DNA from: an uncultured Porphyromonadaceae bacterium
GTDB lineage: Bacteria > Bacteroidota > Bacteroidia > Bacteroidales > Muribaculaceae
Direction of reading: 5' to 3'
Assembly (NCBI GenBank): GCA_947573485.1
Contig: CANPGB010000003.1
Coordinates: forward strand, 1-64,000
Length of the DNA stretch: 64,000 bases
This document shows positions 15,643 through 23,633 of this stretch, one piece after another (position 1 is the first letter of the stretch; the number at the start of each line of letters is the position of its first letter). The notes beneath the pieces were generated by a model, which saw only the letters and a program-made list of their open reading frames with translations, made no database searches and was not told the DNA's origin. The translations under genes were made by a program, and so were the position numbers.

Positions 15643-16176
15643 TCAGAACCTCACCACAGGCGCACCGAAAGCCCCGCGCTCTACGCGCAGCTCCATGGTA
15701 TCGCCCGCGGCAGTGCGACGGAACTTCTTGAGGTCAAGCGAAATCTTGGCCGTCTGCCCCGTGGCGAACCTCACATCGGCAAAGTACACCTTATAGGGAG
15801 CACCGCGCGTATACACCTTGCGCGACACCCGCTTGGTATGGTAGCGGGTCTCGCTGTACACCCGTTCTACCACCGCCTCCTCGGTGTGCAGAGTGGAGTC
15901 GTCGGCAGCGCAGTAATTAATAAGGTAGAAAGCCGCCATATAAAGCCCTGTGGCCGTTACGGCGGCGCAAATCATGCGCCATACACTGCCGCGAGTCAAG
16001 CGTCTGAGCAAGAGCGCGGTAATGATTCCCGCGCCCCCACACGCCGCCGAAACCGTGGCACGGGCGATAAGGGTATGGGCGCTCAGCGAGAAGGCCGCAC
16101 CGTAGCACACTAACACCAGCGTGAGGAGCCCTACCCACTTGAGCGGACTGAAGTCGGTTTTGCTTTTCTTTGCCAT
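15643..16176 (-). CDS. Membrane protein with C-terminal soluble domain (unknown)
   Basis: This 177-residue protein is unrecognised. After a basic N-terminus (MAKKSKTDFSPLK) there are three hydrophobic helices at about 14-33, 37-56 and 66-88. A soluble C-terminal domain of about 85 residues follows, rich in beta-strand patterns (VYFADVRFATGQTAKISLDL). The ATG at 16176 was preferred over the one at 16215 because the extra 13 codons cross the M48 promoter region. It converges on the methyltransferase gene with a one-base gap. Confidence 0.7.
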   Translation of the reverse strand: MAKKSKTDFSPLKWVGLLTLVLVCYGAAFSLSAHTLIARATVSAACGGAGIITALLLRRLTRGSVWRMICAAVTATGLYMAAFYLINYCAADDSTLHTEEAVVERVYSETRYHTKRVSRKVYTRGAPYKVYFADVRFATGQTAKISLDLKKFRRTAAGDTMELRVERGAFGAPVVRF

Positions 16177-16191
16177 AAGGAAATTATTCGC

Positions 16192-16199
16192 TAATTTTG
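16192..16199 (+). promoter_or_regulatory. -7 box TAATTTTG for the M48 protease
   Basis: A TAnnTTTG match 25 bases before the ATG at 16224. Confidence 0.5.
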
Positions 16200-16223
16200 C
16201 TGCAAAATTACTCAATACATACT

Positions 16224-17009
16224 ATGAAATCAACTCTCAAAACAGTTCTCTTGCTTGCGGCAGCGATTTTCATGGCCATGCCCGCAGGCGCACAGCTCAA
16301 TCTCAAGAAAGCCATTGGCGGCGCAGCTAAAGCCGTGCAGGCATTCACACTCACCGATGCCCAGATGGCAGCATATGTGAAAGAATCCGTCGATTGGATG
16401 GATAAGAACAACCCCGTTCTCCCCGACGGCGACCCCTATGTTGAGCGCCTCAAGACACTCACCCAAGGCATCACCGACGCCGACGGTATACCCTTGAACT
16501 TCAAGGTATACAACGTTATCGACGTCAACGCCTTCGCTTGCCCCGACGGCAGCGTGCGCGTGTTCTCCTCGCTTATGGACATCATGGACGACGACGAGCT
16601 CATGGGAATCATCGGCCATGAAATCGGCCACGTTGTAAAGCGCCACTCCAAGAACGCCTTCAAGACCGAGCTCCTCACCGGCGCACTCAAAGACGCCGTA
16701 GCCTCGACAGGCGGCGTTGCAGCTGCTCTCACAGAATCGCAGCTCGGCACCCTCGGACAGGCCCTCGTAAGCGCAAAATACTCGCAGAAGCAGGAAAAAG
16801 AAGCCGACGACTGCGGCTACGACTTCCTCAAAGAAAACGGTCGCAACCCCTACGGCATGGTGAAAGCGTTCCAGAAGCTCCTCGACATGGAGCAGCAGAG
16901 CGCATCTCAGTCGAACTACGTGACTCGCATGTTCTCATCGCACCCCGAGACCAAAGACCGCATCAAGCGTATGACCGACCGTTGCAAAAAAGACGGAATT
17001 GAATTTTAA
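16224..17009 (+). CDS. Periplasmic M48-family zinc metalloprotease
   Basis: The protein has 261 residues and a clear signal peptide (TVLLLAAAIFMAMPAGA). The zinc site is HEIGH at about 131-135 with the downstream third ligand in EKEADDCGYDF, typical of M48/BepA-like proteases that degrade or help assemble envelope proteins. The C-terminus has the SSHPETKDRIKRM motif seen in short M48 family members. It lacks the TPR region of full BepA. The start at 16224 directly precedes the signal sequence. A single-gene unit. Confidence 0.92.
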   Translation: MKSTLKTVLLLAAAIFMAMPAGAQLNLKKAIGGAAKAVQAFTLTDAQMAAYVKESVDWMDKNNPVLPDGDPYVERLKTLTQGITDADGIPLNFKVYNVIDVNAFACPDGSVRVFSSLMDIMDDDELMGIIGHEIGHVVKRHSKNAFKTELLTGALKDAVASTGGVAAALTESQLGTLGQALVSAKYSQKQEKEADDCGYDFLKENGRNPYGMVKAFQKLLDMEQQSASQSNYVTRMFSSHPETKDRIKRMTDRCKKDGIEF

Positions 17010-17035
17010 TCGGTTAGCAGTTAGGGGTTTTTCAC

Positions 17036-17220
17036 AAGTAAAAAGTCAAGAGTCAAGAGTTAAAAGTATAAAGTTAGGAATTAGTGATATCTTCACTTCT
17101 GACTTTTGACTTCTGACTCTTGACTTAGGCCAATGGCCTTCTGACTTTTGACTTCTGACTTTTGACTCTTGACTTAGGCCAAAGGCCTTTGGCCTTCTGA
17201 CTTTTGCCTTTTAACTTGTA
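17036..17220. repeat. Intergenic GACTTTTGACT-type repeat tract
   Basis: Many degenerate copies of AGTCAAAAGT and its complement lie on both sides of a short spacer, so the tract can fold back on itself. It includes two GGCCAAAGGCC-like inserts. Related tracts are at about 20450-20620 and 56139-56224. Confidence 0.65.
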
Positions 17221-17226
17221 AAAAAA

Positions 17227-18126
17227 ATGCCCATTTTCCCCCCACCACTCAAGAAAGGCGACAAGATAGCAATATGCTCGCCGGCAGGTAAAATCAAACC
17301 CGACATCGTGCACGAAGCCGTAGAAGTGCTTCATGGCCAAGGTTGGGAACCCGTGATCATGCCCCACGCCTTAGGCGAGAACGGCAGCTTCAGCGGCACC
17401 CCCGACGAGCGCTTCGCCGACCTGCGCGACGCCTTCGCCAACCCCTCGGTCAGAGCTATATTATGCTCCCGCGGTGGCTACGGAGTGGTGCACATCATGG
17501 ACCGCCTGGCCAAGCTCCCCCTCGCCGACGACCCCAAATGGGTGATAGGTTTCTCCGACATCTCGGCCCTGCACGCACTCATGGCAAGCAAAGGCATTGC
17601 CAGCGTGCACGCCTCTATGTGCGCGCACATTAAAGAAGGCGCCGACGACCCCGACAACGCCGACCTCTTCCATATTCTGCGCGGAGGCAAACCCGTGCAC
17701 ATCTTCGACAGCCACGAGTACGACCGTCAGGGCATCGTTACCGGCACCCTCCTCGGCGGCAACCTCGCAGTCCTCGCCGAGCTTATAAACACCCCCTACG
17801 ACATCCTCGACCCCGACACCATACTCTTCCTCGAAGACGTCTCCGAGCCTATCTACAAGATAGAACGCATATTCTACCAGCTCAGGCTCAGCGGCCTCCT
17901 CGACCGCATCAAAGGTCTCATCGTAGGCCAGTTTACCGACTACAAGCCCGACGCCAGCTACAACGACATGGAAACCATGATCCGCAACGCCATCGACGGT
18001 TACAAATTCCCCGTAGCCTACAACGCACCCATTGGCCATGTGGACCACAACGTGCCCGTTATAGAATCGGCAAAAGTGACGCTGAAAGTGAGCCCCTCGG
18101 GCAAGAACAGCATCATTTTCTGGTAA
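17227..18126 (+). CDS. LD-carboxypeptidase, peptidase S66 family
   Basis: A serine peptidase of 299 residues that removes the terminal D-alanine from murein tetrapeptides during peptidoglycan recycling; MccF-like members act on other peptides. Seen are the N-terminal GDKIAICSPAG, the SRGGYG loop at about 81-86, the nucleophile elbow GFSDIS with Ser at about 110, the Glu-containing LFLEDVSEPIYKIER, and the His motif IGHVDHN near the C-terminus. It has no signal peptide, consistent with a cytoplasmic recycling enzyme. It is followed by a strong terminator. Confidence 0.93.
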   Translation: MPIFPPPLKKGDKIAICSPAGKIKPDIVHEAVEVLHGQGWEPVIMPHALGENGSFSGTPDERFADLRDAFANPSVRAILCSRGGYGVVHIMDRLAKLPLADDPKWVIGFSDISALHALMASKGIASVHASMCAHIKEGADDPDNADLFHILRGGKPVHIFDSHEYDRQGIVTGTLLGGNLAVLAELINTPYDILDPDTILFLEDVSEPIYKIERIFYQLRLSGLLDRIKGLIVGQFTDYKPDASYNDMETMIRNAIDGYKFPVAYNAPIGHVDHNVPVIESAKVTLKVSPSGKNSIIFW

Positions 18127-18151
18127 ACACGACCCGCAAACAAGCTATTTA

Positions 18152-18193
18152 AGCCAACATTTCGACGATTAAGCCCGAATGTTGGCTTTTTTA
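18152..18193 (+). terminator. Terminator after the LD-carboxypeptidase
   Basis: A 10-bp perfect stem AGCCAACATT/AATGTTGGCT followed by six Ts. Confidence 0.9.
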
Positions 18194-18230
18194 TTAAGGA
18201 AATTTAAGAAATGTATCGCGGTTTTAATGC

Positions 18231-18238
18231 TATCTTTG
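18231..18238 (+). promoter_or_regulatory. -7 box TATCTTTG for ptb-buk
   Basis: A TAnnTTTG match about 58 bases upstream of the ptb ATG and just after the preceding terminator. Confidence 0.55.
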
Positions 18239-18295
18239 CAAAGTGAAACAGCAGAACCTATCACCTCTCACTACACCTAACCCTTTTACAGCATT

Positions 18296-19201
18296 ATGAT
18301 TACACAGCTCAGCCAGATAGTTGAAGAAGCCCGTCGGCGCGGACGCCGACGCCTCGCAGTCGCTTACGGCAACGACGCCCACACCCTACGCGCAGTTTAC
18401 GACGCATATAACGAGGGCCTTGTCGACCCGACAATCTTCGGCGACAAAGCCGCGATTCTCGACATCTGCCGACAGGAAAACCTCGACCCCACCGTGTTTG
18501 CAATCGTCGACGAGAAGAGCGACGTACGCTGTGTAGAAATGGCTGTCTCTCTCGTCGCAGGCGGTGGCGCCGACGTGCTCATGAAAGGCCTCGTATCCAC
18601 CGACAAATACATGCGCGGCATCCTCAATAAAGAAGCCGGACTCTTCCCGCCCAAAGGCACTCTCAGCCACGTGTCGGTGGTAGAACTCCCCGAACGCGGG
18701 AAACTCCTCTGCATCTCCGACGTCGCCGTCATACCCCAGCCCGACTTCAAGCAGAAGACCGTACTCATAAAATACCTCGCACAGACTGCCGCCTCGCTCG
18801 GCATCGAAAAACCAAAAATCGCCTGCATAGCACCCTCTGAGCAGGTTCTCCCCTCGGTGCCCTCCTCCACCGAAGCCGCTATCCTCGCCAAAATGGGCGA
18901 CCGCGGCCAGCTCGGACGCGTAACTGTCGACGGCCCCCTGTCGCTCGACGTCGCACTCTACCCCGAGGCCGCCCTCGAAAAGAAAGTGCAAGGCTCAAGC
19001 GTTGCCGGTGAGGCCGACTGCCTCCTCTTCCCCAACATCGAGTCGGGCAACGTATTCTTCAAAGCCGCAACACACATAGCAGGCGCCGAAATCGCTGCCA
19101 TGGTAGTGGGCACAAAAGTGCCATGCGTGCTCACTTCGCGCGGCGACACCCCCCTAACCAAGCTCTACTCCATTGCCTTAGCTTGCCTCCAATCCAAGTA
19201 A
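18296..19201 (+). CDS. ptb: Phosphate butyryltransferase-type enzyme
   Basis: Ptb converts butyryl-CoA, or branched or other short acyl-CoA, plus phosphate into the acyl phosphate. The 301-residue protein has the phosphate acetyl/butyryltransferase fold. It shows GGGADVLMKGLVSTDKYMRGILN, the LSHVSVVELP segment, SDVAVIPQPD, and the C-terminal LFPNIESGNVFFKA and TSRGDTPLTKL motifs. The next gene is a butyrate kinase 5 bases downstream, so the pair makes a short-chain acid and ATP. True substrates in this organism (butyrate, isobutyrate, isovalerate, propionate) cannot be decided from sequence. Confidence 0.93.
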   Translation: MITQLSQIVEEARRRGRRRLAVAYGNDAHTLRAVYDAYNEGLVDPTIFGDKAAILDICRQENLDPTVFAIVDEKSDVRCVEMAVSLVAGGGADVLMKGLVSTDKYMRGILNKEAGLFPPKGTLSHVSVVELPERGKLLCISDVAVIPQPDFKQKTVLIKYLAQTAASLGIEKPKIACIAPSEQVLPSVPSSTEAAILAKMGDRGQLGRVTVDGPLSLDVALYPEAALEKKVQGSSVAGEADCLLFPNIESGNVFFKAATHIAGAEIAAMVVGTKVPCVLTSRGDTPLTKLYSIALACLQSK

Positions 19202-19206
19202 ACGCT

Positions 19207-20427
19207 ATGCCTTTCAAGATATTAGCTATCAACCCGGGCTCTACATCTACAAAAATCGCCGTATACACCGACGACGAGCCCACTTTCACGCTCTCAATTC
19301 CCCACTCTGCCGAGGAAATCGCCCGCTTCAAATCGGTGGTCGACCAATTCGACTGGCGCAAGAACCTCATAGAGCAGGCGTTGAAAGACAACGGCATCGA
19401 CATCCGCACCCTCTCGGCAGTGATTGGCCGTGGCGGCATTGTGCGCCCCGTGGAGAGCGGCGTATATGAGGTGAACGACGACCTCCGCCACGACCTCTTG
19501 CACGCACGCATGCAGCACGCATCGAACCTCGGCGGTCTGATAGCCCGCGACATCGCCGACGAAATCGGCGTGAAATCGTATATCGCCGACCCCGTGGTAG
19601 TCGACGAAATGATGCCCTACGCACGCATCAGCGGCGTGCCCGAGTTGCCGCGCGAATCAGTATTCCACGCTCTCAACCAGAAAGCCGTGGCCAGGCTCTT
19701 TGCCAAGGAATCGGGAAAACGCTACGAGGAACTCAACCTTGTGGTGTGCCACATGGGCGGCGGTTGCACCGTGAGCGCACACCGCCGTGGCCGCGTTATC
19801 GACACCACCAACGCCCTCGACGGCTGCGGCCCCATATCGCCCGAGCGCTCGGGCTCGCTACCTCCGGGTCCGCTGATTCACCTCTGTTTCTCAGGCAAAT
19901 ACACCGAAGAAGAGCTCATACGCAAGGTGCACGGCGCAGGTGGTCTTATGGCACACCTTGGCACAACATCGGTGCCTGAGGTGCTCGACCGCATCCTCGG
20001 CCACGACCTCCACGCCATGCTCATACTCCGTGGCATGTGCTACTCCATAGCCAAGGAAATCGGCGCCATGTCGGTAGCCCTCAAGGGCGACGTCGACGCC
20101 ATACTGCTCACCGGCGGCATCGCACACAGCAAGCGAGTAACCGACTTCATAGCCGACTACGTTGACTCTATCGCCCCCATTTATGTATACCCCGGCGAAA
20201 ACGAGCTCCGCTCACTGGCAGAGAACGCCCTGGCGGTACTCCGCGGCGAGCGCCAGTCGCGCACATACGTGAGCGAGGAATACGACGACCCCTCGAAAAT
20301 CAACGATACATCGCGCACTTCAAAGCTTCGCGACGTGCTCCTGGCCGCAATGAATCCCGCCAACGTCAACAAGCCCGCAAGCGCAATACGCCACTACCTC
20401 CGCAAGTTCGGAAACAAGCGAAACTGA
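19207..20427 (+). CDS. buk: Butyrate kinase with a C-terminal extension
   Basis: An acetokinase-family enzyme that transfers the phosphate of butyryl phosphate to ADP. Seen are the N-terminal AINPGSTSTKIAVY, GRGGIVRPVESG, the phosphate loop VCHMGGGCTVSAHRRGRVIDTTN, GCGPISPERSG, and the adenosine motif DAILLTGGIAHSK. The ATG at 19207 fits the family N-terminus. At 406 residues it is about 45-50 longer than usual Buk (about 355). The extra tail starts near RQSRTYVSEEYDDPSK and looks helical and basic. It is co-transcribed with ptb. Confidence 0.93.
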   Translation: MPFKILAINPGSTSTKIAVYTDDEPTFTLSIPHSAEEIARFKSVVDQFDWRKNLIEQALKDNGIDIRTLSAVIGRGGIVRPVESGVYEVNDDLRHDLLHARMQHASNLGGLIARDIADEIGVKSYIADPVVVDEMMPYARISGVPELPRESVFHALNQKAVARLFAKESGKRYEELNLVVCHMGGGCTVSAHRRGRVIDTTNALDGCGPISPERSGSLPPGPLIHLCFSGKYTEEELIRKVHGAGGLMAHLGTTSVPEVLDRILGHDLHAMLILRGMCYSIAKEIGAMSVALKGDVDAILLTGGIAHSKRVTDFIADYVDSIAPIYVYPGENELRSLAENALAVLRGERQSRTYVSEEYDDPSKINDTSRTSKLRDVLLAAMNPANVNKPASAIRHYLRKFGNKRN

Positions 20428-20449
20428 ACTTGCGGCGCAGCGCGCTGCA

Positions 20450-20620
20450 AGTCAAAAGTATAGAGTCAAAAGTATAAAGTTTGGAATTAATCTCCACTCC
20501 TTACTTTTGACTCTTGACTTTATCCTTTTGCCTTTAGCCGCAGGCCTTTTTGCCTTTGGCCTCAGGACTTTTGACTCTTGACTTTATCCTTTTGCCTTTG
20601 GCCTCAGGCCTTTTGCCTTA
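20450..20620. repeat. Intergenic GACTTTTGACT-type repeat tract
   Basis: AAGTCAAAAGTA-type units on the left face TACTTTTGACTCTTGAC units on the right around a short spacer, followed by repeats of CCTTTTGCCTTTGGCCTCAGG. It fills the gap between the convergent buk and gph genes. Confidence 0.65.
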
Positions 20621-20628
20621 TTTGCGAG

Positions 20629-21291
20629 CTATTTGCTCGCAAATCCGAGCAAATCAATTATTTGCGCGGGAGTTGATATTATATGGTCGGCCAACGCCTC
20701 TTTCAACTCAAGTATAGGGCGGAAGCCCCATGTCACGCCCACCGACTCCACGCAGGCGCGGCGGGCAGTCTCCATGTCCACCCCCGAGTCGCCCACATAG
20801 AGCACCTCGGCCTTCGGCGTCGGGCACATTGATAGAGCCTTGAACACTATCGAGGGGTCGGGTTTGCGCGGCATACCGTCGATATTGCCGAGTATGGCCT
20901 TGAAATTCGCGTCGGGGAAGTAGTGCGCTATTATCCGGGTTACGGCATCCTGGTATTTGTTTGATGTCACGGCGAGGTTCACACCGCGCGCGGTGAGGTC
21001 CTCGATAAGCTCGGGAATACCGGGATAAGGCTTTGTGGCATCGCAGCAATGGTCGTTGTAGTACTCCTTGAAATGCGCAAGAGTATCGGCGAGATTCTTC
21101 TCGGTGCGCGCCTCGGCAGGCAGGGCACGCTCTATGAGCTTGGCCACACCGTTGCCCACCATACCCGGGTAAACCCACATGCCGTGAGGAGGATAACCCA
21201 TGGCTTTGAGGGCGTGGTTGGTGGCGTTGGCAAGGTCGTCGATAGTGTTGAGAAGAGTGCCGTCGAGGTCGAATATTACTAAAGTTTTCAT
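20629..21291 (-). CDS. gph: HAD-family phosphatase, phosphoglycolate phosphatase-like
   Basis: A cytoplasmic HAD hydrolase of 220 residues. The catalytic Asp motif is IFDLDGTLLNT (residues 5-15). Motif II is in LAVTSNK, the lysine in PRKPDP, and the metal-binding motif is LYVGDSGVDMETARRA. The four-helix cap inserted after motif I and the overall pattern match Gph, which removes phosphate from 2-phosphoglycolate; other sugar phosphates are possible. The ATG at 21291 lies 2 bases after the tamL stop, making it the third gene of the kinase-tamL-gph operon. Confidence 0.88.
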   Translation of the reverse strand: MKTLVIFDLDGTLLNTIDDLANATNHALKAMGYPPHGMWVYPGMVGNGVAKLIERALPAEARTEKNLADTLAHFKEYYNDHCCDATKPYPGIPELIEDLTARGVNLAVTSNKYQDAVTRIIAHYFPDANFKAILGNIDGMPRKPDPSIVFKALSMCPTPKAEVLYVGDSGVDMETARRACVESVGVTWGFRPILELKEALADHIISTPAQIIDLLGFASK

Positions 21292-21293
21292 AA

Positions 21294-23633
21294 TCAGAAT
21301 GGGTAGCCCACGGAAAAATGGAAGTTGGCATCGCGGCTCCACTTAGGGTGTAACAACGGCCAGCGCTCCTGGTTCATTGCCGGGTTATAAGCCTTGAAAC
21401 CGAGGTCGAAGCGGAGGAGGAAGTAAGTAAAGTCGAGACGTATGCCCGCGCCGTAGGCTGCCGCTATCTGCTTGTAGAATTTATCGAAGCGGAACACGCC
21501 GCCGGGCTGCGAGGGATAGTCGCGGATAGTCCATATATTACCGGCGTCGATAAAGAGCGCGCCCTCTATCACCCAGAAAAGCTTGGCGCGGTACTCCACC
21601 GAGAGGTCGAGGCGTATATCGCCGCACTGGTTTATGAAGTCGGTTACCGAGTTGCGGGCGTCGTAGGCTCCCGGGCCGAGCGTACGCACGCCCCAACCGC
21701 GCACGCCGTTGGCGCCGCCGGCATAGAAACGCTTCTCGAAAGGTGCCATCGACGAGTTGCCGTAGGGGTAGATTATACCGAAACCGCCGTGCGCCGATAT
21801 GGCGTTGCGGTAATTGAAGTTGCGGGTGTAGGTGTAGTCAATCTCACCTTTGAGATATTGGGCATACTGTATACCTAAAATCTTGTAGACACCGTCCGAC
21901 CGCCGCTGCCCCACCATATTCGATATGCCGTAGAGGAGGTTGCCGGCCGACTCGCCCGACACTCGCAGCGTGCTTATATGCGGCTGCACCGTAGTGGTGT
22001 TGAGGTTGGCCGAGGGCGCACGCTTGTTGGTGTGATAGAAGGTATAGCCCAGACGCATTATAAAGTGGTCCTCATAGCTGTATCGCAGCAGAGGGTTGTC
22101 GGGGGCAATCTCATCAATGAAATTTATGCTCGAGCGCGGCAGGCGCACATAGTTGATATCTATGAGGTCGAAAGCCTGGCTGCGGGTATAGCCGGGGCGC
22201 TGCTGCTGCCATTTCCACTTCCACGCCGTACCGAAAATAACACGCGTGTACTCGGGGCGCTCCTGATAGTTGGCCGACACCGAGAACTCTGTGGACGCCA
22301 GCACATTCTGCTTGAACGAGCGAGAGAGGAAAGGGCACTCGAACTTAGGGAAAGTTATGCCAACCTCCCCGGCAAACTCGGTGTAGCGGTTGTTGATAAG
22401 CCCGTCGAAGTTGCCCGACAGACTCTCGTAGGAGCCGCGCAGCTTGGTGGTGAGCATCTCCGAGCCCTTGGCAAGGTTGCGGTGCTGGTAGGTGAGCCCG
22501 AGTCCGGCACCGAAGTCGCCCTCCGAGTTTGTGCCCTCGAGCTCCACGCTTATAGCCTGCTTCTTGGTGCGCGAGAGGTGGATATATGCGTCGAGCAGAC
22601 CGCTGTCGGCAATGCTTCCCACGGCCTCCATTTCGATGTTGATATACTTCACTATCGAGAGGCGCCCGAGAGCTTCGTAGGTGCGCTCCACGGCCTTGGC
22701 CGAGAAAGGCAGCCCGGGCACAATGTGGCACATCTCGTCGAGCAGAGCGGGCTTGAGGTAGCGGTCCTTGCCATAGACAACGCTTATGTTACGGTACTCA
22801 ACGGTATCGGCTGCCTCCGAGGGGCTGTCGTCGAGCACATAGATTACCCGACGCACAATGTAGCGGTGGTGCCGCTCGGGGCTGAGGCCGAGAGTGTCGG
22901 CATTGTACGTGCCCGAGACATGGCGCGTGGCAGGGGTCTGCAGATTGAGCGTAAGCGCCACCTGGCGGCTGCCCGCAACGGTGTCGGCGGTGTAGGTTAT
23001 GAACTCACGGTTGAAATCATAGTATCCGGCATTGCGCAGGTCGGTGGTGATGCGTGTACGCTCGTTGTCGAGGGCGGTGAGGTCGAGCAGCATGCCGGGC
23101 TTCAGTTCCGACTCGGCGCGGCGCATCATCATTATGCGGCGTATGGTGGTGTCGGGCACATTGTAGCCAAGCGAAGCCACCGTGAGAGGCTCGCCCGCCT
23201 CGATATGGTACTCCACAGCCATTTTCTTGCCCTTGGAGAGCGTGTCGGCCACGACCTTGGCGCGGGTGTAGCCGCTGTTCACCAAGGCCTGGCGCAACTG
23301 GCGGGCCGAGGCCTCGGTAAGCTCGGAGTCGTAGATTACAGGAGGCTGCCCCGCGCGCCGCAACCAGCGGTTATACCACTTGGTGCTGTCACGCCCCGAG
23401 AGGCTGTAGGTTGCGAGCTGCAGCTTGGCAAAGCCCAGCACCTTGTGGTTTGGTGTCTGGCGAAGGAAGTTGTACAGCTCGGTGGTGCTGATGTCGTCGC
23501 GGTCGTCGACACTCACCGTAACCTTATCGAGCAGGTATTCTCCCTGCGGCACATGCTTGGTCGACGAGCATGCGCTGACCGCTGCCACAAGGCACAGAGC
23601 CGCTAAAATTTTATAAAGACGCCCGTGTCTCAT
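21294..23633 (-). CDS. tamL: TamL: lipoprotein Omp85-family outer-membrane assembly protein
   Basis: This 779-residue protein is the Bacteroidetes lipid-anchored version of TamA. A lipoprotein signal (LVAAVSACSS, Cys22) is followed by KHVPQGEYLLDKV and POTRA-like domains to about residue 400. The C-terminal 16-strand Omp85 barrel includes the FYAGGANGVRGWGVRTLGPG lid-lock-type segment and ends in FHFSVGYPF with a terminal aromatic. It works with TamB in outer-membrane protein and lipid handling; tamB is not in this window. Its ATG overlaps the stop of the upstream sensor kinase (ATGA), so the two are translationally coupled. Confidence 0.92.
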   Translation of the reverse strand: MRHGRLYKILAALCLVAAVSACSSTKHVPQGEYLLDKVTVSVDDRDDISTTELYNFLRQTPNHKVLGFAKLQLATYSLSGRDSTKWYNRWLRRAGQPPVIYDSELTEASARQLRQALVNSGYTRAKVVADTLSKGKKMAVEYHIEAGEPLTVASLGYNVPDTTIRRIMMMRRAESELKPGMLLDLTALDNERTRITTDLRNAGYYDFNREFITYTADTVAGSRQVALTLNLQTPATRHVSGTYNADTLGLSPERHHRYIVRRVIYVLDDSPSEAADTVEYRNISVVYGKDRYLKPALLDEMCHIVPGLPFSAKAVERTYEALGRLSIVKYINIEMEAVGSIADSGLLDAYIHLSRTKKQAISVELEGTNSEGDFGAGLGLTYQHRNLAKGSEMLTTKLRGSYESLSGNFDGLINNRYTEFAGEVGITFPKFECPFLSRSFKQNVLASTEFSVSANYQERPEYTRVIFGTAWKWKWQQQRPGYTRSQAFDLIDINYVRLPRSSINFIDEIAPDNPLLRYSYEDHFIMRLGYTFYHTNKRAPSANLNTTTVQPHISTLRVSGESAGNLLYGISNMVGQRRSDGVYKILGIQYAQYLKGEIDYTYTRNFNYRNAISAHGGFGIIYPYGNSSMAPFEKRFYAGGANGVRGWGVRTLGPGAYDARNSVTDFINQCGDIRLDLSVEYRAKLFWVIEGALFIDAGNIWTIRDYPSQPGGVFRFDKFYKQIAAAYGAGIRLDFTYFLLRFDLGFKAYNPAMNQERWPLLHPKWSRDANFHFSVGYPF

